The notes below the pieces were generated by a model. That model had not been told where the DNA came from, searched no databases, and was given only the letters and a program-made list of their open reading frames with translations. 64,000 bases of DNA, taken from the NCBI RefSeq assembly GCF_913776295.1, contig NZ_CAJYOJ010000039.1:62001-126000 (forward strand), read 5' to 3'. A program made the position numbers and the translations under genes. Positions within the stretch are counted from its first letter, which is position 1, and each line of letters opens with the position of its first letter. Shown piece by piece: positions 8,821-17,708 of this stretch. The stretch comes from an uncultured Pedobacter sp. GTDB taxonomy: Bacteria > Bacteroidota > Bacteroidia > Sphingobacteriales > Sphingobacteriaceae.

Positions 8821-8884
8821 AAAAATAAATGTTACATGTTTAGGTATAAAATTGCATATTCGCATATTCTAAACAATAAAATGC

Positions 8885-9511
8885 ATGTTTGAAGCCATAT
8901 TACTAGGTATAGGAGCAGGGATTATTTCATCGTTTTTAACAGGGCCGGTATTTTTTGCAATGATCAAAACCAGCATAGAAAGGGGCTTCAAAGCTGGTTT
9001 CTCTTTAGCGGTAGGCGTCATAATCAGTGATATTATATTGATTGCCCTGGTACTTTTCGGTAGTCAGTTTGTTGATTATAAGGCAGAATTTGATAAATAC
9101 GTAGGCACTGTTGGTGGAGTATTCCTACTTGCGGTTGGTATCTATTACCTGGTTTCCAAAATCGCCGTGCATTACGACAGCACCACGCTCCAAAAAGTGA
9201 GCAAAAGAGGCTACGTGCTCAAAGGTTTTTTAATGTGCATCCTCACTCCTTCTACACTCATGTTCTGGATCATTGTAAGCGGTATTATCTCTGTTAAACT
9301 AAATAACATGCTTAACGAAAAACTGGTTTGCTTTTTTATTGCCATGGCCACGCAACTCAGTATTGATGGTGCTAAAAGTTTTTATTCCAGCAAGCTCCGT
9401 TATAAAATCAAAGAAGATGCGCTTAGAAAGCTGAATAAAATTGCAGGTGTAGTCATCATCTTTTTCGCCTTCTGGCTGATTATTAAAACATACCTGAAGT
9501 TTTACGCATAA
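8885..9511 (+). CDS. LysE family translocator
   Basis: This 208-residue membrane protein is of the LysE/RhtB amino-acid exporter superfamily. It has six hydrophobic segments, with GAGIISSFLTGPVFFAMI in helix 1 and a conserved central CILTPSTLMFWIIVSG segment matching the P-x-x-x-x-F-W pattern of the family. The substrate is unknown. It is a single-gene unit, divergent from the sugar permease and followed by a repeat-filled spacer. Confidence 0.85.
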   Translation: MFEAILLGIGAGIISSFLTGPVFFAMIKTSIERGFKAGFSLAVGVIISDIILIALVLFGSQFVDYKAEFDKYVGTVGGVFLLAVGIYYLVSKIAVHYDSTTLQKVSKRGYVLKGFLMCILTPSTLMFWIIVSGIISVKLNNMLNEKLVCFFIAMATQLSIDGAKSFYSSKLRYKIKEDALRKLNKIAGVVIIFFAFWLIIKTYLKFYA

Positions 9512-9576
9512 AATTTACATTCCCTGCAAATTAATCTTGCATAGCGCCTTTTGTTCCTTAATAGTTTTTTTGAAAA

Positions 9577-9747
9577 GCAATGACGGTGCAGCTATTAAGC
9601 GTTAGTCCTGCCAATGCTGCAAGTCCTCACCCGGTGAAAAACCGGGCTCCGGGCTTTACGCGAATGTCAGGTTTAGATAGCGGGGCAGCTGTATTGGAAA
9701 GCCACATGATTAAAAGATTGCTTCGTCGTTTCCTCCTCGCAATGACG
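9577..9747. repeat. Composite intergenic repeat element
   Basis: The 345-bp spacer 9512-9856 holds no gene. It contains a G/C-richer block with a hairpin (CCCGGT/ACCGGG around GAAAA, near 9634-9650), the phrase GGGCTCCGGGCTTTACGC, and CTTCGTCGTTTCCTCCTCGC. The 9-bp word GCAATGACG stands at both ends (9577-9585 and 9739-9747). Read on the minus strand, it shares words with the structured element at 37795-37882 (CAGGACTAA preceded by a GCA(A)TG-like word). From memory, elements of this kind recur in Sphingobacteriaceae genomes. Confidence 0.5.
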
Positions 9748-9800
9748 TGATTTTTAATAAAGCTTATTCTTCTCTCTGTGCAAACTCAGTGCACTCGGTG

Positions 9801-9835
9801 GTAAAAAAAATAGCCCATATTACTATGAGCTATTT
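9801..9835 (-). terminator. Terminator of purF
   Basis: Stem AAATAGC (9808-9814) with GCTATTT (9829-9835), and an inner CAT/ATG pairing. On the minus strand the stem runs into TTTTTTTT. It lies 21 bp behind the purF stop codon. Confidence 0.7.
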
Positions 9836-9856
9836 GTTATTCAACTATTTTAGGAT

Positions 9857-11758
9857 CTAATATGCCCTTTGGTTATTTCCTTCTTTCCAGTTAATAAAAG
9901 CTTTATTAACCACCTTATTACCGCCTGGTGTAGGGTAATTTCCGGAGAAATACCAGTCACCTTTGCTTTTCGGACAAGCCTCATGCAGGTTTTCTAAACT
10001 CTGGTAAATTACTTCAACCTCAGCAACAGTACCTTTTGGGGTAATAATCTGTGCAATTTTAGCCGAAATTTCTTCCGGGGTAAATGGTTTATAAATTTCT
10101 TTAACGTGGTTTACAATTTCCTCTTTAGGTAAAAGTAGCGAAGTTTTACATTTGGTGTAAACATCTTCAATTACCTGCCACATGCCACGTTCGGTAAGCA
10201 ATTGTATAGCTGCATCAAAGGCCACAAACTGTCCCATACGGCTCATATCAATACCATAACAGTCAGGGTAACGGATCTGAGGTGCAGAAGAAACGATAAT
10301 GATTTTCTTAGGATGTAAACGGTCTACAATTTTAATGATACTCTGTTTTAGAGTAGTACCACGCACAATCGAGTCATCAAGTGCAACCAAAGTGTCCTGG
10401 TGGTTATTGATAATACCGTAAGTCGTATCGTAAACGTGTGCCACCATTTCACTACGATCGGCATCCTGGGTAATAAATGTCCGTAGTTTTACATCTTTTA
10501 CAGCCAGTTTTTCAACCCTTGGTGCCAGCGACAATAAATCGTCTAACTGCCCATCTGTTAACTGCTCTTTTTTATGCAACAACGTTTCTTTCTGTAGATT
10601 CCGTACATACCGCTGAACACCATCAACCATTCCAAAGAAAGCAACCTCTGCAGTATTCGGAATAAAAGAGAAAACGGTATTTTTCAGATCGTAGTTAACT
10701 GCCTGAAGAATTTTATCACTCAGTAAGCGACCTAACTGTTTACGTTCGCGGTAAATTTCAACATCGCTTCCTTTTGAGAAATAGATCCGTTCAAATGAGC
10801 AGGATAATCTTTCGGTTGGCTCGCGGAACTGCTCCATGCTTACCTCTCCGTTTTTCTTGATAATCAAAGCATGACCTGGATCGATCTCCTTAACATCTTT
10901 AAACTGAATATTAAATGCGGTTTGTAAAGCTGGTCTTTCAGAAGCCGCTACCACAATTTCATCATCGTAATAATAATAGGCCGGACGGATACCTGCCGGA
11001 TCGCGCATGATAAACGAATCGCCGTTACCCACCATACCGCAGATCGAATAACCACCATCCCAGGTTTTGGCCGAGCGGCGAAGAATATTGGCAATATCCA
11101 GGTTATCAGATATTTTATGGGTAATGGCAACGTTATCGTGTCCTTCTTTTTTGTACTGATCAAAAAGCTCCTGGTTTTCATCATCCAAAAAGTGACCGAT
11201 TTTTTCCAGTACGGTTACCGTATCTGCTTTTTCCTTTGGATGCTGCCCTAGTTCATACAATTGCTCCAATAACTCATCCACATTCGTCATGTTAAAGTTA
11301 CCGGCAATGACCAGGTTACGCGTCATCCAGTTATTTTGCCTTAAAAAAGGATGACAATTTTCAATACTGTTCTTACCGTGTGTACCATAACGCAAATGGC
11401 CCAATAAAACTTCGCCAATAAAGCTGACGTTGTTTTTGAGCCATTCTGTATCCTGCATTAACTCAGGGGTGTTTTCCTGGATATCGACAAATTTGTTCTG
11501 TACATATTCGAAAATATCGGCTACCGCATTAGAGGCCATGCTCCGGTATCGGCTAATATACCTGCTGCCAGGTTTCATATCCAGTTTAATGGTGGCAATA
11601 CCTGCGCCGTCCTGGCCCCGGTTATGCTGTTTTTCCATTAAAAGGTATAATTTGTTAAGGCCGTAAAGTGCTGTACCGTACTTTTGCTGGTAGTAAGAAA
11701 GTGGTTTTAACAGGCGAATAAAAGCGATTCCGCATTCGTGTTTTATCTGATCACTCAT
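9857..11758 (-). CDS. purF: Amidophosphoribosyltransferase, long Bacteroidota form
   Basis: First step of purine synthesis: PRPP plus glutamine gives phosphoribosylamine. The 633-residue protein has an N-terminal class II amidotransferase domain, with the presumed nucleophile Cys9 after a short MSDQIKHE leader, the family stretches HNRGQDGAGIA and GHLRYGTHG, and a PRPP-binding LDDSIVRGTT (460-469). It is longer than the usual 470-510 residues, with insertions in the first half and a C-terminal extension. ATG 11758 is chosen over a codon 39 bp upstream, because a -7 box TAACTTTG lies between them. Another possible role is a paralogue of PurF, but active-site motifs look complete. Confidence 0.85.
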   Translation of the reverse strand: MSDQIKHECGIAFIRLLKPLSYYQQKYGTALYGLNKLYLLMEKQHNRGQDGAGIATIKLDMKPGSRYISRYRSMASNAVADIFEYVQNKFVDIQENTPELMQDTEWLKNNVSFIGEVLLGHLRYGTHGKNSIENCHPFLRQNNWMTRNLVIAGNFNMTNVDELLEQLYELGQHPKEKADTVTVLEKIGHFLDDENQELFDQYKKEGHDNVAITHKISDNLDIANILRRSAKTWDGGYSICGMVGNGDSFIMRDPAGIRPAYYYYDDEIVVAASERPALQTAFNIQFKDVKEIDPGHALIIKKNGEVSMEQFREPTERLSCSFERIYFSKGSDVEIYRERKQLGRLLSDKILQAVNYDLKNTVFSFIPNTAEVAFFGMVDGVQRYVRNLQKETLLHKKEQLTDGQLDDLLSLAPRVEKLAVKDVKLRTFITQDADRSEMVAHVYDTTYGIINNHQDTLVALDDSIVRGTTLKQSIIKIVDRLHPKKIIIVSSAPQIRYPDCYGIDMSRMGQFVAFDAAIQLLTERGMWQVIEDVYTKCKTSLLLPKEEIVNHVKEIYKPFTPEEISAKIAQIITPKGTVAEVEVIYQSLENLHEACPKSKGDWYFSGNYPTPGGNKVVNKAFINWKEGNNQRAY

Positions 11759-11776
11759 TATATGGATTTGAAGCCG

Positions 11777-11784
11777 CAAAGTTA
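11777..11784 (-). promoter_or_regulatory. -7 box of purF (TAACTTTG)
   Basis: On the minus strand TAACTTTG ends 18 bp before the ATG at 11758 and fits TAnnTTTG. It excludes the longer reading from 11797 as the translated start. No -33 element at standard spacing was found. Confidence 0.5.
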
Positions 11785-11904
11785 TCTTTTTAAACATTCA
11801 GAACCTAAACAAAAGTGTTTTCTTTTGTGATGATGAGTTTGATCTGACAGATAATACCAACAAGCCATCACTGCATTTCCCAAGTTAAAAACCTGTATGA
11901 TTAA

Positions 11905-11919
11905 TTAGAATAGTTCTAA
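11905..11919. promoter_or_regulatory. Palindrome TTAGAA-TAG-TTCTAA upstream of the TonB-peroxidase operon
   Basis: A perfect 6-bp inverted repeat with a 3-bp spacer, ending 5 bp upstream of the presumed -33 element at 11925. The half-site TTAG is shared with the second palindrome at 11969-11981. By shape it resembles metal-regulator sites of the DtxR or Fur type; no regulator gene lies in the window. Confidence 0.45.
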
Positions 11920-11924
11920 ATAGC

Positions 11925-11955
11925 TTGCAAAACAAACTTAAAATTAACACCTTTG
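11925..11955 (+). promoter_or_regulatory. Promoter of the TonB-peroxidase operon
   Basis: TTG (11925-11927) is followed after 20 bp by CACCTTTG (11948-11955), one mismatch from TAnnTTTG. Transcription should start near 11960, giving a leader of about 20 nt that contains the second palindrome. Confidence 0.5.
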
Positions 11956-11968
11956 CAGCATTATTAAG

Positions 11969-11981
11969 ATTTAGTCTAAAT
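11969..11981. promoter_or_regulatory. Palindrome ATTTAG-T-CTAAAT overlapping the TTG start
   Basis: A perfect 6-bp inverted repeat with a single central base, whose last base is the first base of the TTG start codon. A repressor bound here would block the initial transcribed region. The sequence resembles DtxR/MntR-type operators by shape only. Confidence 0.45.
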
Positions 11982-14755
11982 TGAAAGAAATATATACCTC
12001 CTTATTATTTTTGTTTATTTGTTACACTGCGCTGGCGCAAAATAAGCATGTGGTTACCGGAAAAGTGGTTGATATAAACAACCGGCCGATCCCCTCTGCA
12101 AATATTAAAATTGTGGAAACTAACCAATATGGCACCACTACTGAAGACGGGTCTTTTAAATTCAGCCTCAGCAATTTAACCAATACGACTTTAACCTTTG
12201 AATTTTCTTTTATTAGTTATCAGCGTATAACAAAAGAAATTAAAATTTTAGCCGGTGATATTAATCTTGGCAATATTGTTTTAAAAGAATTGAATTTAAG
12301 TCTGGAAACCATCGATATTAATGCGAAACGCAATTACGAAGGACAATCGAACTCTTCCTTAATGATCTCCAGAGATATTATTGAACAAACCCCTGCCCTC
12401 AGTTTAAGCGATTTACTGAACCAGATACCGAACAGAAAAATTGTAGCCCCCTCTCTACAGCGAGTGCAAACCATCAACCTGCGATCTTCATTCGAACCCA
12501 CCACCAACCAAAGAGGCCAATTTGAACTTAGCAATGCTTTTGGTGTAGCCATAATTGTTGATGGCAATGCCATTAGCAACAATATGAATATGCAGAGTTA
12601 CAATCCGGGCATGCTTGGCGCTGGCAACTCCTTGTTGTCATCAGAAGGATATGGCCTAAATGGTTCGAGAGGAACAGCTTACTCAGGTGATTATGCTTTT
12701 GGAGGAACAGATTTAAGGCAGATTCCGGTTGATAATATTGAAAGTATAGAGGTCATTCCAGGTGTCGCACCTGCCAAATATGGTGATTTGAGTGATGGTG
12801 CAGTCATTGTTGAAAGGCAGGCTGGAAAAGCACCTGGTTATCTGCGCATGCAACTTCGAAATGACGCTACTTCTTACGGTTATTCGCAAGGTTTCAAACT
12901 CTCTCCAAAAGCGGGCGCAGTAAACATCGGACTAAATTATGTAAATTCTTTTGCCGATAACCGTGATAAACTTAAAGCCTATAAAAGAATCAATACCAAT
13001 TTAATGTATTCGAACACTTTTGGCCGGGAAGCCAGGTTAAAAAACACCTTAAGCCTTGATTATGGCAAAAATTTGGACGGCGTAAAAAGTGACCCGGATG
13101 ATATTAAAAAAGCACTGATGAGGTTCGACAGCTGGAATTTCAGTGTAAACAACAGAAGTTCATACCGTATAAATAATAACTTTCTTAAAAACATTTCAAT
13201 TAACTTACGCTATTCAGAAGGCCATCAGGTAACATATAAAGAAGAATTTAAAAACGAACCTTATGTGATTATCTCCGATGCCACTTCTACCGGCATATTC
13301 GAAGGTGCTTACGTAAAGGGTATTTATACTTCCCAAACCCTGATTGATGGCAGACCAGTTAATGCTTCTGCAAAACTTGATCTGAATGGCGATTTCAAAA
13401 CAGGAAACGTTACACATTTTTTAACTTTTGGAGCGGGTTATGATTACGGTGCCAATAAGGGCATGGGACAGGTACTCGATCCTAACAGACCAAGGTCTGG
13501 AACGGCCATTACCACAACGTCCTTAACACCATCGCGTTCTGAAAGGTACTACGATTTTAACCTGGCAGTACCACAAATCAATGTTGGTTTATATGCTGAA
13601 GACATGTTTAAACTCCCGCTATTTAAAAAGGAATTGAATGTAAGAGCAGGTTTGAGGTATGACGTTCAAAATGCTTTGCCATCATTTTCGCCAAGGCTCA
13701 ACTTAAATTATGCTCTCAGCAAATCGGTGAAGATTGGTTTCGCATATGGGCTTTCCTTTAAATCGCCGGCGCTGGCGCAACGTTTTCCGGGACCAACTTA
13801 TTATGAAATTCCTTTAGTCAATTCATACAACAATAGCAGTGCCTTAGAAAGCACTTACCTGGTCTATGTAAACCGTTACGATCATCATTCAGAAAACCTG
13901 AAATCAGCTCACAGTCAAACCATCGAACTCACCTCACAGGTTAAAATTAAAGATTTTAACCTTTCAATCAGTTTGTTTAGTAAACTGTCAAGAAATGGAA
14001 TCGGAACTGTTGCTACACCTGTTATTGTAACATTGCCCACCTACAACGTGGTTCCGCAACCCGGTCAGAAACCACTAATTACCGAAACCGGAACCAGGAA
14101 TTATTATTTTGTTTACCACAGATTTGATAACGACCTAAGCGCTGACAACCAAGGACTTGAACTGATATTGAATACACCGAAAATTAAAGCTATCGCTACT
14201 TCTTTTAACCTCAGTGGTGGAATTTTTAGGACCAATTACCAAACCAAAAGCGCGAGATTGGGTAACACCTCCGATCAAACCATCACACGCGATGATTATG
14301 CAAAAGTTGGCTTTTATGAACCACTTAAAAGAATTTCATACTTAAGTAATGGCCGTATCAGTTCTGCAACACATATTCCAAAGATCAGCCTTATGATTAA
14401 TTTTATAGCAGACTTCTCCATTGCTCAAAAATCAATTGAATCGCCTAATTCGGGTATTCCATTTGCCTATATCACCAATAATGGCAGGTATGTTACCATC
14501 ACCAACTTTGACGCCAAAAACCCTGATTACGGGCAGTTATTTAAACCATTATCAGAAATAAATAAAGACAATGTGCCAAAAATTGTTCCGAATTTCCATT
14601 TGTCTATTTCAAAGGAAATCAAGAAAAGACTGAAATTCTCCTTCAATGTATTTAATGTTTTCAATTATCAGCCTTATTATATCAGCTCATCCGGCACATA
14701 CACCTATCCCAATTCTGCTCCATCGTTTGGCGCAGAAATATCCTTAAAACTTTAA
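11981..14755 (+). CDS. TonB-dependent outer membrane receptor
   Basis: This 924-residue receptor takes up a ligand across the outer membrane, powered by TonB/ExbBD. In order: signal peptide (MKEIYTSLLFLFICYTALAQ), a carboxypeptidase-regulatory-like domain (about 24-110, VVTGKVVDINNRPIPSANI), a plug domain (about 120-290, with IPVDNIESIEVIPGVAPAKYGD), and a 22-strand barrel ending in SLKL. The start is TTG: a TAG stop lies in frame just upstream, and the signal peptide begins directly at this codon. It heads a tight operon with a lipoprotein, a barrel protein and a di-haem peroxidase. The ligand is unknown; the partners and the palindromes suggest metal or haem. Confidence 0.88.
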   Translation: MKEIYTSLLFLFICYTALAQNKHVVTGKVVDINNRPIPSANIKIVETNQYGTTTEDGSFKFSLSNLTNTTLTFEFSFISYQRITKEIKILAGDINLGNIVLKELNLSLETIDINAKRNYEGQSNSSLMISRDIIEQTPALSLSDLLNQIPNRKIVAPSLQRVQTINLRSSFEPTTNQRGQFELSNAFGVAIIVDGNAISNNMNMQSYNPGMLGAGNSLLSSEGYGLNGSRGTAYSGDYAFGGTDLRQIPVDNIESIEVIPGVAPAKYGDLSDGAVIVERQAGKAPGYLRMQLRNDATSYGYSQGFKLSPKAGAVNIGLNYVNSFADNRDKLKAYKRINTNLMYSNTFGREARLKNTLSLDYGKNLDGVKSDPDDIKKALMRFDSWNFSVNNRSSYRINNNFLKNISINLRYSEGHQVTYKEEFKNEPYVIISDATSTGIFEGAYVKGIYTSQTLIDGRPVNASAKLDLNGDFKTGNVTHFLTFGAGYDYGANKGMGQVLDPNRPRSGTAITTTSLTPSRSERYYDFNLAVPQINVGLYAEDMFKLPLFKKELNVRAGLRYDVQNALPSFSPRLNLNYALSKSVKIGFAYGLSFKSPALAQRFPGPTYYEIPLVNSYNNSSALESTYLVYVNRYDHHSENLKSAHSQTIELTSQVKIKDFNLSISLFSKLSRNGIGTVATPVIVTLPTYNVVPQPGQKPLITETGTRNYYFVYHRFDNDLSADNQGLELILNTPKIKAIATSFNLSGGIFRTNYQTKSARLGNTSDQTITRDDYAKVGFYEPLKRISYLSNGRISSATHIPKISLMINFIADFSIAQKSIESPNSGIPFAYITNNGRYVTITNFDAKNPDYGQLFKPLSEINKDNVPKIVPNFHLSISKEIKKRLKFSFNVFNVFNYQPYYISSSGTYTYPNSAPSFGAEISLKL

Positions 14756-14766
14756 TTTTTATAGTC

Positions 14767-16092
14767 ATGAAAAAGTACCTTTACCTGCTTCTAATCGCCT
14801 TTGCCTTCACGGCCTGTAAGAAAAACAATTTAACCGAGATTGAGCCTGTTGATTTAAATATTAAAATCAACTATAGCCTGTCAACCAGTACCTATACCCT
14901 ACCGCTCAATATCGCTAAACTGAAAATTACCAATATCGAGACCAGAACAGTACAGGAGTTTACCGCTAATGATAAAGGGGTTATCCTGATTTCTAAGTTG
15001 GCCCCTGGATTTTACGATATTGATGCTTCTGCTAACTTTAGCGCGAACGAGTATTCGACCATTACAGGAACAGTTACGGAAAAAGCAGTCACCTTTAATG
15101 CATCTCTAAAAAATAAGCAGATTACGGTAGGTTTCTCTGAAAGCATCAACTTGAACCTGATTGCGGGCAGTGTTGGCGACTGGGTGATCAAACAAATCTA
15201 TTTTGCAGGATCAGATCGAGTAAATGGAGCGCTTTACAGGGATCAATTTATCGAGTTTTACAACAATAGTGATAAAACACTTTATGCTGATAGTTTATAC
15301 TTTGCAGAAACGACCGGATTGATCACCAAAAGCACATCAGGATCATATAATTTGTTGCCAAGCGGGCAATTGGACTGGAGTAAATCACAAAATATGCCTG
15401 CTAATATCGACGCCAATAATGATTATGTATATGCACGTGCTTTTTTAATGATCCCGGGTAACGGAAAACAGCATCCTGTTGAGCCAGGTAAAAGTATCGT
15501 AGTTGCCCAAACTGCAATTAACCATAAAAGTCCATTTACCGGAGCAGATGGCAAAGCGATTACGGTATTAGATCCTGGTTTAACCGTTGATTTAAGCAAA
15601 GCTGATTTTGAAGCTTATTATGCACCATTTTTGAGTAAACCTTTAGCTTCTGATATCGACAATGCCAGTGTTCCTAATCTCGAAGTACTGTCATACTTCG
15701 GTACTGATATGATATTTGATAACCCAGGAAGATATGGGTATGTATTAGTGAAAGTTGATGGTACTCAAAAACCGAAAGACTGGCCACAATACAATTATCC
15801 AACCAAGGCTACACCATCATCAACCGCAGGCAAATACTATCAGATACCAGCTAAATGGATCATTGATGCTGTTGAAGTGCAACCTAACGAAGCAACTGAC
15901 CGTATCCCGAAAAAATTTGGAGCAATCCTCGATGCTGGTTTTACCTTTGTACCACTTGGTTCATATACTTCACAATCGGTCATCAGGAAAACCGAAAAAA
16001 TGATAAATGGCAGGATTATCCTGAAAGACACCAATAACAGCACTGAAGATTTCGACTATTTCAACGTTGCTAATCCGAGAGGATTTAAATAA
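14767..16092 (+). CDS. DUF4876-type surface lipoprotein
   Basis: This 441-residue lipoprotein (MKKYLYLLLIAFAFTACKKN, lipobox FTAC, Cys17) has an N-terminal Ig-like or transthyretin-like domain (about 25-130: LKITNIETRTVQEF, LAPGFYDIDASANF), then a longer domain with IYFAGSDRVNGALYRDQFIEFYNNSDKTLYADSLYFAET. That stretch resembles lamin-tail-like beta-sandwiches and the DUF4876 family, as I remember it. It starts 11 bp after the receptor gene and probably forms a surface capture lid or partner for the receptor, by analogy with SusD-type lipoproteins. A strong terminator hairpin follows it. Confidence 0.7.
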   Translation: MKKYLYLLLIAFAFTACKKNNLTEIEPVDLNIKINYSLSTSTYTLPLNIAKLKITNIETRTVQEFTANDKGVILISKLAPGFYDIDASANFSANEYSTITGTVTEKAVTFNASLKNKQITVGFSESINLNLIAGSVGDWVIKQIYFAGSDRVNGALYRDQFIEFYNNSDKTLYADSLYFAETTGLITKSTSGSYNLLPSGQLDWSKSQNMPANIDANNDYVYARAFLMIPGNGKQHPVEPGKSIVVAQTAINHKSPFTGADGKAITVLDPGLTVDLSKADFEAYYAPFLSKPLASDIDNASVPNLEVLSYFGTDMIFDNPGRYGYVLVKVDGTQKPKDWPQYNYPTKATPSSTAGKYYQIPAKWIIDAVEVQPNEATDRIPKKFGAILDAGFTFVPLGSYTSQSVIRKTEKMINGRIILKDTNNSTEDFDYFNVANPRGFK

Positions 16093-16102
16093 AAAATTAA
16101 TT

Positions 16103-16131
16103 GCTGGTCGGATTCATCCGACCGGCTTTTT
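16103..16131 (+). terminator. Strong terminator hairpin inside the TonB-peroxidase operon
   Basis: A 10-bp stem GCTGGTCGGA (16103-16112) with TCCGACCGGC (16117-16126), one G-U pair and a TTCA loop, runs directly into TTTTT. It lies in the 48-bp gap between the lipoprotein and barrel genes. No promoter is visible after it, so the two downstream genes probably depend on read-through. Confidence 0.75.
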
Positions 16132-16140
16132 AAACCTCCC

Positions 16141-17706
16141 ATGAATAGAAAAATTCTAAAATATTTTTTTTGGTTAGTGCTCCCCTCATCTGCCGTGGCT
16201 CAAAATACAGTTACTGACCAAGCGTTTCAGCAGGCATCTGCTACCAATCAATTTTATGCAGATTCGACAAGACAGGAAGCTTTTAAATTTGCCAAATTGA
16301 GCAGTTATTACCTCAGTACGATGATGCCCGAAAGGTTTAGCAAAATCAGCCTTGCCTACCATTTTGATAAAGGCACCTATATTCCTTCACAAGGAGCCAC
16401 AAAAGTTAATGCTGGTCACTTATCAACCGAAGGTACGGTTAAACTCGGCAGTATTAAATTATTTGGGAGTTTCTCTTATGCGAAAACCTTTGAGGATAGT
16501 ACACGTTTTGCACATCAAACCAGAAACAATATTTCTTCTCCATATTATTTTGGTTCTCCGGCCTATGTTCATTATGAAAGAAGTGTTTACAGTTTTCAGG
16601 CTATGGCCAATAAGAATTTTCTTAATGAAAAATTAAGTCTGAGTATTGGAACTGATTATAAAGTAGGAGATCATTTCTCTACAAACGATCCTAGGGGTTC
16701 TGTAGGTGAATACCAGTTTAATTTAAATGCAGCTGTAGGTTATAAATTATCCACATCAGTTAGTTTGGGACTTGGCTATCGCCATGGCAATGGTCAGGAA
16801 AAGATAACAATCGGCTACAAAAATTCACGGTACTATGAAAGCTCAAGCTTTCCAATGTATTATAACCACCTGGTAAATGGCTATGGAGAAACTAAACCAA
16901 TATTAAACGACAGAAGATATAACGACGACCAACAACGCAATGGTTTAGATTTATATTTAGATATTAATGCCGGAAATCTGGGTAACTTTCACCTTTTCGG
17001 AAATTATATTGAAGAAAGTCAGCGTTATTTTTTTGCAGATGGTTCAGGCTTTATCGATTATTCGAAATATAAGCTCAAAAGAACTGACGTTAACCTGCTT
17101 TGGAATAAAAAACTTTCCTATGGCACCATTTGTGCGCAGGCAAAATATCAATCAGTTGATGGTGCTGATTATAACATTGATTTTGGTGCCAACAACTACA
17201 AGTATTTATCCAGTATCCTAGGGGCAAAAGTATTTCTAACTACGCAATCTGCTAAAAGCAACTTTAACCATTTTATAAAAGCCATTTTTTTTGACGAAGA
17301 AAGGATTGATGGCATCAGGGCAAATGATGTTTATTTTAACCGCGTAAAACTGATGGCTGGTTCAAGTAAAAGATGGATTAAAGAAAACAACCGTTATATC
17401 GGCATTGGATTTTCTGCAAGCTATCAGTTTTCACTGAATGATGAATTTACGGTAGAACCTGCTAATGAAGCTTATTTTACCAGGTACGTTATTTATCACG
17501 ACTATTTGTTCAATACTTCATCTGCTGCAGGAGGTGGAATAACAGCAGAATACGGATTTCCACTATTTAAAATGATGCTGTCGAGCATCAAAATAAATAC
17601 TGTTTATATACAAAAGCTCGACCAAAAAAGCTTAAACAGAACAATTGTTACCGCCCCCGGCAAAGACCGCTTTTCTTCTAACGTCAGCTTAAACCTTTAT
17701 TTTTAA
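16141..17706 (+). CDS. DUF6850-type outer membrane barrel protein
   Basis: This 521-residue protein has a signal peptide (MNRKILKYFFWLVLPSSAVA, then QNT) and a body of amphipathic strands with many Tyr, Phe and Asn, ending in SSNVSLNLYF with a terminal Phe, as expected of a beta-barrel. Phrases such as GSFSYAKTFEDSTRFAHQTRNN and YYFGSPAYVHYERSVYSF match the DUF6850 family in my memory. It has no plug domain, so it is not a second TonB receptor. It lies behind the internal terminator and 2 bp ahead of the peroxidase gene. A role as partner channel or scaffold for the peroxidase is inference only. Confidence 0.7.
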   Translation: MNRKILKYFFWLVLPSSAVAQNTVTDQAFQQASATNQFYADSTRQEAFKFAKLSSYYLSTMMPERFSKISLAYHFDKGTYIPSQGATKVNAGHLSTEGTVKLGSIKLFGSFSYAKTFEDSTRFAHQTRNNISSPYYFGSPAYVHYERSVYSFQAMANKNFLNEKLSLSIGTDYKVGDHFSTNDPRGSVGEYQFNLNAAVGYKLSTSVSLGLGYRHGNGQEKITIGYKNSRYYESSSFPMYYNHLVNGYGETKPILNDRRYNDDQQRNGLDLYLDINAGNLGNFHLFGNYIEESQRYFFADGSGFIDYSKYKLKRTDVNLLWNKKLSYGTICAQAKYQSVDGADYNIDFGANNYKYLSSILGAKVFLTTQSAKSNFNHFIKAIFFDEERIDGIRANDVYFNRVKLMAGSSKRWIKENNRYIGIGFSASYQFSLNDEFTVEPANEAYFTRYVIYHDYLFNTSSAAGGGITAEYGFPLFKMMLSSIKINTVYIQKLDQKSLNRTIVTAPGKDRFSSNVSLNLYF

Positions 17707-17708
17707 AC

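Noticed and set aside
11759..11797. Longer purF reading from 11797
   Set aside because: The -7 box at 11777-11784 lies within this extension, and homologous PurF proteins begin close to the nucleophilic Cys.
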